Source of the DNA: Flavobacteriales bacterium
GTDB taxonomy: Bacteria; Bacteroidota; Bacteroidia; Flavobacteriales; UBA7312
DNA: 40,957 nt
Reading direction: 5' to 3'
Assembly: GCA_002714805.1 (NCBI GenBank)
Contig: PAYK01000003.1
Span: forward strand, 138,022 to 178,978
The translations under genes were made by a program, and so were the position numbers. Each line of letters opens with the position of its first letter. Position 1 is the first letter of the stretch. Of the stretch, positions 33,190-40,750 are shown piece after piece. The notes below the pieces were generated by a model. The model made no database searches and was not told where the DNA came from. It worked only from the letters and a program-made list of their open reading frames with translations.

Positions 33190-34753
33190 AAAATCTGATT
33201 TTAGTCCAATCGTTTTTGCATTGATTCTTGTTTTTGGTTTTTTCTTGGGTAAACATCTAGACTTTAACATCTTTCAAGGCAACGATTTAAATAAATTTAA
33301 CATAGTGTTATCTCAACTAGAGGACTCTTACGTTGACAGTATAAATAAAGACGAGTTAATAGAAAAAGCTGTTACAAATCTTTTAAAAGATCTTGATCCT
33401 CATTCATATTATATTAAAGCAAAAGACTTATCCGCTATTAATGAACCAATGGAAGGTAGTTTTGATGGAATAGGTGTTGAGTTTAATTTAACCAAAGATA
33501 CTATTCTCGTTGTTGCACCTATTTCAGGTGGGCCATCAGAGAGCGTAGGTGTTTTTTCTGGAGATAAAATTATTTCTGTAAATGGGGACACAATAGCCGG
33601 GACAGGGCTAAAAAATGAAGATGTATTTAAATTATTAAGAGGTAAAAGAGGAACTAAAGTAAATATTGGTATTTTGAGAAAAGGACATCGTGAATTATTA
33701 GACTTTGAAATTACAAGAGATAAAATACCTATATATAGCGTTGATGTATCCTATATGATAAGTCCGGAATTAGGATATATCAAAATTAATCGCTTTGCAG
33801 CAAACACATACAAAGAATTTATTAGTGCCTCTAAAAAACTATTGGGCAATGGTATGAAAAAGCTTGTACTTGATCTAAGGAATAACCCAGGAGGCTATCT
33901 TGGAGCCGCAATAAATATAAGTAATGAATTTTTGGATGATGATTTGCTTATTGTTTATACCAAGGACCGTTTAGGTAATAAAGAAGAGTACTATTCTAAT
34001 CAAAAAGGTTTACTTCTTAATACTCCAGTAATCGTCATAATTGACGAAGGCTCAGCATCTGCAAGTGAAATAGTTGCCGGGGCCTTACAAGACAATGACA
34101 AAGGAACTATTGTTGGACGAAGGTCATTTGGAAAAGGCTTGGTACAAGAACAATTTGAATATTCAGACGGCTCTGCTTACCGTATTACTACACAAAGATA
34201 TTATACCCCAACAGGAAGGTGTATACAACGACCTTATTCAAAAGGAAAAGGCGATGACTATACTAGTGAATTAATGGATAGAATTAATTCTGGAGAACTA
34301 ATCAACAAAGATAGCATTGAATTTAATGACAGTTTAAAGTTTATTACACCAAAAGGTAAAATTGTTTATGGAGGAGGGGGAATAATGCCAGATACATTTA
34401 TTCCTTTAGACACTAACACTTTTCATCCTGCTATTTCTGAAGCAATTAGAAAAGATTTAATCCGACAATTTGCATTTGATTATACAAATAAATATCGAGC
34501 TGAATTAGAAAGTCAGGAATTATCAAACTTTATTAAATTCTTTGAACTTAATACGAATGATTTAAAAATTCTAGAAACATATTTTAAGTCTTCAAATGTA
34601 ACGTTATCAATTTTTGAGTTAAGTAAAGCCGATAAAAATATTTTAACTACTCAAATTAAGGCCTATATTGCTAGAAATATTTGGAATGATGACGGATTTT
34701 TTCCTGTTATTCATACAATAGATAATACTTTCCAAAAAGCAATAATGCAGTAA
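33179..34753 (+). CDS. C-terminal processing peptidase (S41, CtpA/Prc-like)
   Basis: Periplasmic serine protease anchored by an N-terminal helix (about residues 8-24). The PDZ domain spans about 85-175 (DGIGVEFN, SVGVFSGDKIISVNGD), and the S41 core holds the catalytic serine in GSASASEIVAGA and lysine in RSFGKGLVQ (about 285-320). Length 524 aa. It is a paralogue of the enzyme at 19283-20944 but lacks that protein's long charged C-terminus. Translation is likely coupled to the dCMP deaminase gene through the 11-nt overlap. Confidence 0.94.
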   Translation: MLNKKSDFSPIVFALILVFGFFLGKHLDFNIFQGNDLNKFNIVLSQLEDSYVDSINKDELIEKAVTNLLKDLDPHSYYIKAKDLSAINEPMEGSFDGIGVEFNLTKDTILVVAPISGGPSESVGVFSGDKIISVNGDTIAGTGLKNEDVFKLLRGKRGTKVNIGILRKGHRELLDFEITRDKIPIYSVDVSYMISPELGYIKINRFAANTYKEFISASKKLLGNGMKKLVLDLRNNPGGYLGAAINISNEFLDDDLLIVYTKDRLGNKEEYYSNQKGLLLNTPVIVIIDEGSASASEIVAGALQDNDKGTIVGRRSFGKGLVQEQFEYSDGSAYRITTQRYYTPTGRCIQRPYSKGKGDDYTSELMDRINSGELINKDSIEFNDSLKFITPKGKIVYGGGGIMPDTFIPLDTNTFHPAISEAIRKDLIRQFAFDYTNKYRAELESQELSNFIKFFELNTNDLKILETYFKSSNVTLSIFELSKADKNILTTQIKAYIARNIWNDDGFFPVIHTIDNTFQKAIMQ

Positions 34754-34758
34754 TTGTG

Positions 34759-34766
34759 TACTTTTG
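34759..34766 (+). promoter_or_regulatory. Superoxide dismutase -7 box
   Basis: TACTTTTG, exact consensus, 33 nt before the ATG and 5 nt after the protease stop. Confidence 0.6.
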
Positions 34767-34799
34767 TAAAAAATATTAATAATTTAAAGAATATAAACT

Positions 34800-35393
34800 A
34801 TGTCATTTGAATTACCAAAACTATCCTATTCATACGATGCTTTAGAGCCTCATATCGATGCTAGAACTATGGAAATACATCACAGTAAACACCACGCAGG
34901 ATATACCACTAAACTAAATGTTGCTATTGAAGGCACAAGCTATGTTGGTCAGTCAATCGAAACTATTCTTGCTAGCGAACTATCTCCAGGATTAAGAAAT
35001 AATGGAGGGGGATATTATAACCATTGCCTATTTTGGAGTATTATTAGTCCAAACGGAGGAGGTAGACCCTCAGGAAAGTTAGCGGATGCTATAAATAGCA
35101 CTTTTGGCTCTTTTGAGGAATTTAAATCAGTTTTTTCTAGTGCTGCTGCTACTCAGTTTGGCTCAGGTTGGGCTTGGCTTTGCGCTAAAAATGGCAAGCT
35201 GAGCGTTTGCTCTACACCAAACCAAGACAATCCACTGATGAAATCAGGCTGTGGCAATATTCCAATTTTAGGCATTGATGTATGGGAACATGCATACTAC
35301 CTTAAATATCAAAATAGAAGACCAGATTATATTGAAGCATTTTTTAATATAGTAGATTGGAACGAAGTTAGTCGCAGGTATAGCGAAGCATAA
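34800..35393 (+). CDS. sodA: Superoxide dismutase, Mn/Fe family
   Basis: Dismutates superoxide to oxygen and hydrogen peroxide. The four metal ligands are visible in HHSKHH (near residue 27), GYYNHCLFW (near 77), and [10 protein letters not shown] (Asp and His near 158-162). The glutamine in TPNQDNPLM, together with the GGG before YYNH, resembles manganese-type enzymes such as E. coli SodA, but metal preference cannot be settled by sequence. Length 197 aa. It has its own promoter and a strong terminator. Confidence 0.92.
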   Translation: MSFELPKLSYSYDALEPHIDARTMEIHHSKHHAGYTTKLNVAIEGTSYVGQSIETILASELSPGLRNNGGGYYNHCLFWSIISPNGGGRPSGKLADAINSTFGSFEEFKSVFSSAAATQFGSGWAWLCAKNGKLSVCSTPNQDNPLMKSGCGNIPILGIDVWEHAYYLKYQNRRPDYIEAFFNIVDWNEVSRRYSEA

Positions 35394-35396
35394 TTT

Positions 35397-35420
35397 AAAA
35401 CCCTTCAAATGAAGGGTTTT
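35397..35420 (+). terminator. Intrinsic terminator of the superoxide dismutase gene
   Basis: A perfect 10-bp stem AAAACCCTTC/GAAGGGTTTT with loop AAAT, running into TTTTTTATT. It starts 3 nt after the stop codon. Confidence 0.88.
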
Positions 35421-35442
35421 TTATTAATAAAGATTGAAATTC

Positions 35443-36507
35443 TTATTTATTGAATAACTTTAATTTTGAAATTTTTATTCTCATTGGATATTCGATATAT
35501 CGATAACTTATTAAGGATGCTATAAGTAAAAATACTACGGATATATAAAATTGCAACTCTGGCTGATACCAATTTAATTTAGTAAATATTCCTTTAAACA
35601 ACATAAAAATTGGTTTTTGTAGAATATAAATACCAAAGCTAATATCTCCTAAATAAACGAAATATTTTAGATTAAAAAATTTATAAATTATTCCATTATT
35701 GCAAGAAATTAATAAAATCAAAGGAACAAACACAACCATTAGTAATCCATTATGAAAAGATAGAGCTAGGTTATATTTTAAAATTATAACTGTTATAATT
35801 AATAACGCTATTATCATCAAATCATTTGATTTTTTTATTTTTCTTAAGTGTTTTATAAAGAATAAACCTGCGACATTTCCAATTAAAAATTCATTTAGAT
35901 GTAATAAAGGGAAATAATGAATTAGACTATGGCTAGCTGATGGGAAGCCCATATAAAAAGAAGACGATAAAAAATAATGTAGGATATATTGACTGATTAA
36001 CCAAATAACTAGAGTTATAGTTGAAATGAGCCACATATTTGGACGTTTATAAAACCGATTAAATATAAATGGGAAGCATAAATAAAAAAACCACTCAACA
36101 GTAATAGACCAAGCTGGAGTGTTAAATGACAAAGCTTTGGCAGGGAACCAAGCTTGTTGGAGACTTATTCCTAATAAAAAATCTGTTATGCTTAAATCAC
36201 TCTTAGCTGGATATATAAATAATTCTAAAATTTTAAAAATTAATAATAAAATTGCGGCTAGAAAAGTTACAGGGTATATTCTAGCGAACCTTTTTTTCAT
36301 ATACGATAAAAAATGTACTTTTTCTTTATTATGATATGCAATGATCATTACAAAGCCTGAAAGAATAAAAAAGTAACTAACTCCTATGTTAGCTTGTTGA
36401 AATAAAAAAGATAAATAATTAAATGGAGGAACATCCTTGCCATAATGAAAAATAACAATTGAAATTGCAGCAACAAATCTAGTAAATGTCAACTGTTCTA
36501 TTCTCAT
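35443..36507 (-). CDS. OafA/YrhL-type acyltransferase (first copy)
   Basis: Integral membrane acyltransferase-3 family enzyme that transfers acetyl or other acyl groups to surface carbohydrates. About ten hydrophobic helices fill the 354 residues. The family start MRIEQLTFTRFVAAISIVIFHYG carries the conserved Arg and His; further marks are FFILSGFVMI, RFARIYPVTF, and a WSITVEWFFYLCFP segment near residue 130. No SGNH extension is fused. It lies 38 nt downstream of the knotted-repeat gene in the same direction. The acceptor is unknown. Confidence 0.88.
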   Translation of the reverse strand: MRIEQLTFTRFVAAISIVIFHYGKDVPPFNYLSFLFQQANIGVSYFFILSGFVMIIAYHNKEKVHFLSYMKKRFARIYPVTFLAAILLLIFKILELFIYPAKSDLSITDFLLGISLQQAWFPAKALSFNTPAWSITVEWFFYLCFPFIFNRFYKRPNMWLISTITLVIWLISQYILHYFLSSSFYMGFPSASHSLIHYFPLLHLNEFLIGNVAGLFFIKHLRKIKKSNDLMIIALLIITVIILKYNLALSFHNGLLMVVFVPLILLISCNNGIIYKFFNLKYFVYLGDISFGIYILQKPIFMLFKGIFTKLNWYQPELQFYISVVFLLIASLISYRYIEYPMRIKISKLKLFNK

Positions 36508-36545
36508 TGATAATATAGCTTTAAACGATTTTTTTTAGGTTTTGT

Positions 36546-36905
36546 CTAATACATCAAATACTGTTTTGATTTATTTCTCCAACCAGACTGATTTTGATAG
36601 TCAACAAAAAAAATCTTTAAGTCTGATTGATTAGGATATTCAACAAAATATATTTTTTTATCAGACTGATTTGGATAATCAACAAAGTACCAAAGACCTT
36701 TGTTTCCTTTAGTTTGATTTGGATAATCAACTTTATAGACTTTTAAATCACATTGATTTTCATATTCAACAACAAAGACCTTTATATCAGACTGGTTAGA
36801 ATAATCAACAGAATATACTTTTTGTGAAAAAGATAGTAATGGAAAAACCAAGAATAACAGTAATAATTTCACGATTATAATATTATATCTATTTTTTAAT
36901 AACAA
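36546..36905 (-). CDS. Secreted repeat protein, 7(1) septoil knot (DUF6150) type
   Basis: Exported 119-aa protein: a signal peptide (about residues 1-27, LLLLFLVFPLLSFSQ) followed by six units of the pattern [KW][VI][YF]xV[DE]YxNQ at about residues 29-106 and a final GWRNKSK stretch. The third unit is followed by an insertion (TKGNKGLW). The pattern with VDYPNQ and KGLWYFVDYPNQ matches what I know as the septoil-knot family, predicted to form a single-chain deeply knotted beta ring. Function is unknown; location is periplasm or outside. One cysteine (position 52) is present. Confidence 0.8.
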   Translation of the reverse strand: MLLKNRYNIIIVKLLLLFLVFPLLSFSQKVYSVDYSNQSDIKVFVVEYENQCDLKVYKVDYPNQTKGNKGLWYFVDYPNQSDKKIYFVEYPNQSDLKIFFVDYQNQSGWRNKSKQYLMY

Positions 36906-36956
36906 AAAAATTTAATTCTAAACCATCAATTATAATTCTTAAATAAGAAAATTTAT

Positions 36957-37343
36957 TTAAGAATAAACAAGATTAACTTTTGGGATTAATCCTATTTCTA
37001 CATGAATCTCGTTCATAGTCATACTTCTAATTTCTAATTTTTCTTTCATTTTGGTGGCGCTAATTAGAGCGTTAAGAACAGCCTTACCAACTTTGTTTGA
37101 ATCAATCTCATCAATAGCGGCTTTGTGCTCGTCATCAGAAACATTTTTAATATTAAATGTTGCAGTAATTGATGGAGGCACACCAACAGCAATATTTAAT
37201 TCATTTAAATTGTATCCTGCTTTTTTAATTATTGGAAGAGCATTTTCAAAATCTTTTAATGTTGATTTTACTTTTTCAATGCCCGCATCCTTAAGACTAC
37301 TAAGCTTTCCGCCTGTATCTTTAATTTTGTCAAATAAACCCAT
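36957..37343 (-). CDS. Unrecognised 128-aa protein
   Basis: I do not recognise this family. The N-terminal half is charged and helical (MGLFDKIKDTGGKLSSLKDAG), with a GVPPSITATFNI beta-type segment around residues 54-65 and a second beta-type end (NEIHVEIGLIPKVNLVYS). No signal peptide or membrane helix is seen, so it is probably cytoplasmic or membrane-peripheral. It ends 51 nt upstream of the septoil-knot gene in the same direction and may share its transcript. The frame is intact with coding-like composition, which supports a real gene. Confidence 0.65.
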   Translation of the reverse strand: MGLFDKIKDTGGKLSSLKDAGIEKVKSTLKDFENALPIIKKAGYNLNELNIAVGVPPSITATFNIKNVSDDEHKAAIDEIDSNKVGKAVLNALISATKMKEKLEIRSMTMNEIHVEIGLIPKVNLVYS

Positions 37344-37519
37344 ACTTAATTATTTAATATTTATATAACAATTATAATTATTTTATTTTTAAAATAAAAT
37401 TTATTTAATATGACTAATTAAGTTTTTAACAAAAACTATTTTTGATTAGTTTTAATTCCTACATTAATTGACAAGTATTAATAAATTACTATTGAAAAAA
37501 ATAAAGAAATGTTAGTCCT

Positions 37520-38458
37520 ATGAAAATGATCTTCCATCGAATTCGATATAATTTTTATGTCTCTTTTATTCTCTCGTTGTTTTTAAAACCAATTTATATT
37601 TTTTTTAATTTCATAGCTAAACACATTGAAAAAAAGGTAAGGATAAATGGTCGATCTGTTAGATATGATGGATATCAAATATTTTTTCCTAAAAATATTG
37701 GAGTATCTTATTCTAGTAATATATTTTGGAAAGAAACGAATGGATTTGAGGCTGAGACATATTATGTCTTAAAAGAATTATTTATTGTTGGCGATTATTT
37801 TTTTGATGTAGGCGCAAACATAGGGTTATATTCAGTATTGGCTAAAAAAAATAATCCCTATTTAAATGTAACCGCTTTTGAACCAATTAAAGAAATATAT
37901 AATCAAAATGAAAAATTTAAACTTTACAACTCTGTTAAATATAGACTTCACAACATTGCTTTATCTAATAAAATGGGATATCAAAATATATATTTACCCA
38001 AAACTAACTCTATAGATATAGAAACAACAGCTACATTAAGAAAGGATTCTTGGCAAAAAATAAAAAATCATATAACATATCAAGTTGAGACAAAATTGCT
38101 AGATAATATTGTGTCTGAAATGGATATAGAAAATACAGCAAAAATTATAATTAAAATTGATGTTGAAGATTACGAAACTTCAGTTTTAGAAGGAATGAGC
38201 AATACAATAAAAAAATATAAGCCAATTATAATCTGTGAAGTGCTATCAAGAAATCATAAAAATAAAGCGTTCTTGAAACAAGTTGACAAAATGAACTATT
38301 CAGTCTTTGGGATAACGACTGGTGGATGTTTTAGAATGACGAATATGGATTTTTGTAAAAAAAGAAAATTTAGAGACTTTATATTATGTCATAAAAATAC
38401 CTTTTTAGGTGAAAATTATGTTACTTCAAATGATTTAAGCACCATATTCAAAATATAA
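37520..38458 (+). CDS. FkbM family methyltransferase
   Basis: SAM-dependent O-methyltransferase family often acting on polysaccharides or natural products. The SAM-binding loop reads FFDVGANIGLYSVLA (about residues 94-108), with the acidic FEP at the second strand and the family block IIIKIDVEDYETSVLEGM near 207-224. The 312-aa length is typical. A hydrophobic stretch at residues 10-35 suggests membrane association. An alternative start is the second ATG two codons on. Its neighbours are acyltransferases, suggesting glycan modification, but the substrate is unknown. A degraded promoter (TTG at 37468-37470, TACTATTG at 37487-37494) precedes it. Confidence 0.85.
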   Translation: MKMIFHRIRYNFYVSFILSLFLKPIYIFFNFIAKHIEKKVRINGRSVRYDGYQIFFPKNIGVSYSSNIFWKETNGFEAETYYVLKELFIVGDYFFDVGANIGLYSVLAKKNNPYLNVTAFEPIKEIYNQNEKFKLYNSVKYRLHNIALSNKMGYQNIYLPKTNSIDIETTATLRKDSWQKIKNHITYQVETKLLDNIVSEMDIENTAKIIIKIDVEDYETSVLEGMSNTIKKYKPIIICEVLSRNHKNKAFLKQVDKMNYSVFGITTGGCFRMTNMDFCKKRKFRDFILCHKNTFLGENYVTSNDLSTIFKI

Positions 38459-38546
38459 TATATCTGTATTTGATGTTTTTTTGAGTTAATTATATAACAT
38501 AGTTCATAAATACTGTCACACTCTGCCCATCGAAATAATTAAAATT

Positions 38547-38723
38547 ATGAAAAAGATATTAATTCTTTTATCAATAATAATAACTCTATTTATATGTTAT
38601 ATAGATGAAGGATATTATAATTTCAAATGGGTGTTAGATTGGGAAAATTGGATATCGTTTATTATTTACTGTACAATCATTTACTTTATGTTCTGTCTCA
38701 TTTTTAATAAATTACTTAAATAA
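38547..38723 (+). CDS. Small two-helix membrane protein, 58 aa
   Basis: Short open frame from ATG at 38547 to TAA at 38723. The protein has an N-terminal hydrophobic helix (about residues 4-18), a short polar loop DEGYYNFKWVLDWENW (about 20-35), and a second helix (about 36-53). The composition is not that of a random frame: the aromatic loop between two clean helices resembles small hypothetical proteins I have seen in Bacteroidota, but I cannot name a family. It is followed by the convergent NTF2-like lipoprotein gene. Confidence 0.6.
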   Translation: MKKILILLSIIITLFICYIDEGYYNFKWVLDWENWISFIIYCTIIYFMFCLIFNKLLK

Positions 38724-38729
38724 AAGACT

Positions 38730-39230
38730 TTAATCTATTGAAGAAATAGCAGCAGTAAGATCTCCAAAATATTGAAGATAAATAAATTTGCCATCATTAT
38801 CAAAATCATAAGACTGGTAAATTGGAAGTGTAACAGTTTTTTCATTTTCAGTATTTTTTACTGAGAAATTACAATAAAATCTGACTGACCCATCGATTTC
38901 TTTAGTTTCGACATTAACACCAGGTAAAAAAACAATTGAATCAGAGAAGTAAAAGTCATATTTCGCCCACATTTCTTTGTGTGCCGATTTTCTATCTTCA
39001 ACACTCATTGGACCTTCAGAATTAAAATATGTTCCTCTTACCTTACAAGTGTCGTTGTAATATTTTTTATAATCTATAGATTCGTTTACAAAATCATTAA
39101 GATAAGATTCTACAGTCATACAATTTTTTAAAAATAATTGATCAATATTATTATCTTTATTTTGATTTGTTTCATTCGTTTGGCATGAAACAAAAAATAT
39201 TATAAATGTTAAAAAGAAAATATTTTTCAT
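38730..39230 (-). CDS. NTF2-like lipoprotein
   Basis: Predicted lipoprotein of 166 aa: a signal peptide with a lipobox ending in Cys16 (FFVSC), then an Asn/Asp-rich linker and a domain that fits the SnoaL/NTF2-like fold (helix, then MWAKYDFYFSDSIVFLPGV, and ending in KFIYLQYFGDLTAA). The family commonly binds small hydrophobic ligands or acts as a scaffold; nothing catalytic can be identified. It converges on the 58-aa gene with 6 nt between stops. Confidence 0.65.
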   Translation of the reverse strand: MKNIFFLTFIIFFVSCQTNETNQNKDNNIDQLFLKNCMTVESYLNDFVNESIDYKKYYNDTCKVRGTYFNSEGPMSVEDRKSAHKEMWAKYDFYFSDSIVFLPGVNVETKEIDGSVRFYCNFSVKNTENEKTVTLPIYQSYDFDNDGKFIYLQYFGDLTAAISSID

Positions 39231-39505
39231 AATTTGTATTTTAAAATTTGGGCAAATATCAATATTTTTTTAAACCTATTAACTTATTATACTATTAGAA
39301 TTACAAATAGATTGATGAAAATTATATTGATCTGCAGATTCTGGAATTTTAAAAGAATTAATTCGATACCCTTTTGCCAACTTTAATATTAGGTGGAGCA
39401 TTGATCATTTGGACTCTAAAGCTTCTTGGAATTATTGATTTGTAATTACATTATTAGCACTTTTAATAAAGACCATTTAATAAACAGATGGATCATCTCC
39501 AAGAA
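39231..39505. other. 275-nt gap, possible gene remnant
   Basis: No intact gene. One minus-strand frame reads fragments such as SVEIVLGDDPSVY and YRINSFKIPESADQYNF separated by three stops, which could be a decayed gene, but the AT-rich composition makes such a frame unsurprising. No promoter or strong hairpin was found. Confidence 0.3.
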
Positions 39506-40570
39506 CTATTTCAACAGATGTTTTCTTAAAAATTTAGTTCCCCTGATTTCAACATGCTTATAAGTAAAATAAGAGTATAATATTGTTAAAATTAAACACA
39601 GAATGAATATTATAATTTGAATTGTTTCATTATTTGGTATGCTAAGAACTTTAAATAAAATATTAGGTAAAATATATAATATTATAAAATGATTGAGATA
39701 TGTTGAGTAAGAAATTCTGCCTAAAAACTGCATAGGTTCTTTCTCAAGAATCCTAGAAATCCATCCATTTGTCTTAATTAGTATAAATATAGATAGTCCA
39801 AAAATTACTGGTACTAAGAATTCAAAATATACTCTAATACTATTGCCGACATTAATGTGTAAGATATAAAGAATGCTAGTTAGTAGAAAAGGTATTGTGT
39901 ATTCTAAATAGTTATTAAGTTGAAATTTTAATAAATTTAATTCCCAAATAAAATATCCCAACAAGAAACACATTAACCCTCTTATAAATCCATAATCTCC
40001 AAAAACGAAAAATGTTCCATAATCTAGTAAGGTGATCGTTGATAGACACATGATACATAAGAATAGAACAATTTTGCGGTTTTTGATTAATATTACACTT
40101 AATAAACCAAAAACAATATAAGATATCATTTCTGCAGAGATAGACCAAGAAGGGTGATTCATTCCTAAAGAATCTCCAAGTAGAGGAGTAGAATTTAAAA
40201 AAGTTAATGAATCTAACGTTGTATATATTTGTTCCATTAATGAACTACCTTCATCAATATATTTAGTGAGAAAATTATTTGATATTATCATGGCTACTAA
40301 GCAAATGTTGACCGTGTAAAAAAGAAGTGGATATAATCGAATAAACCTTTTCTTTAGGTAGGTCCAAAAATCTTTGAAATTACCTAGAGAATGATAATTA
40401 TAGGCGATAACAAATCCGCTTAACACAAAGAAAAAATCAACAAAAGTATGAGACTCTCTAATGATAAAGAAGTTATATAAATAATCAGGCAAGAAATCTT
40501 GAGAATAATGATAGATTACAACCATTACACTACAAATTCCTCTCAGACCATCTAATTTCTTAATTCGCAT
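39506..40570 (-). CDS. OafA/YrhL-type acyltransferase (second copy)
   Basis: Second acyltransferase-3 family membrane enzyme, again exactly 354 aa. It starts MRIKKLDGLRGICSVMVVIYHYS with the conserved Arg and His, followed by FFFVLSGFVIAYNY, RFIRLYPLLFY and a WSISAEMISYIVFG segment. About ten membrane helices. The sequence differs widely from the copy at 35443-36507, so the two are old paralogues or separate arrivals rather than a recent duplication. The substrate is unknown; surface glycan acylation is the family's usual role. Confidence 0.88.
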   Translation of the reverse strand: MRIKKLDGLRGICSVMVVIYHYSQDFLPDYLYNFFIIRESHTFVDFFFVLSGFVIAYNYHSLGNFKDFWTYLKKRFIRLYPLLFYTVNICLVAMIISNNFLTKYIDEGSSLMEQIYTTLDSLTFLNSTPLLGDSLGMNHPSWSISAEMISYIVFGLLSVILIKNRKIVLFLCIMCLSTITLLDYGTFFVFGDYGFIRGLMCFLLGYFIWELNLLKFQLNNYLEYTIPFLLTSILYILHINVGNSIRVYFEFLVPVIFGLSIFILIKTNGWISRILEKEPMQFLGRISYSTYLNHFIILYILPNILFKVLSIPNNETIQIIIFILCLILTILYSYFTYKHVEIRGTKFLRKHLLK

Positions 40571-40703
40571 TTAAATTGAATTTATCTCTTCAAAACTAAG
40601 AAAAAGAATATACTGCGCATTAGAAAGACCTTAGAAATTGAAACCAATTCATAGTGTTTGAAAGAAGAAAGAAATATTAGATATCGAAGAAAATTTCAAG
40701 TTC

Positions 40704-40733
40704 TTGTATAAGTTGCGAATATTTATATCTTTA
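40704..40733 (+). promoter_or_regulatory. Promoter of the right-edge repeat protein gene
   Basis: TTG at 40704-40706, a 19-nt spacer, then TATCTTTA at 40726-40733 (one mismatch to TAnnTTTG). Spacing is identical to the tRNA-Leu promoter. The ATG follows 17 nt after the box. Confidence 0.6.
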
Positions 40734-40750
40734 CAATTAAATTAAATAAA

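Noticed and set aside
37380-37400. AT-only palindrome ATTTTATTTT-T-AAAATAAAAT between the 128-aa gene and the FkbM gene
   Set aside because: It consists solely of A and T in an extremely AT-rich gap between divergent genes; chance is a sufficient explanation and it does not fit a terminator there.
39468-39482. 15-nt match (AAAGACCATTTAATA) to the tRNA-Leu terminator at 32626-32640, as a possible attachment-site pair
   Set aside because: An AT-rich match of this length is expected about once by chance in a window of this size. It lies outside the tRNA itself, and the interval contains core genes without an integrase.
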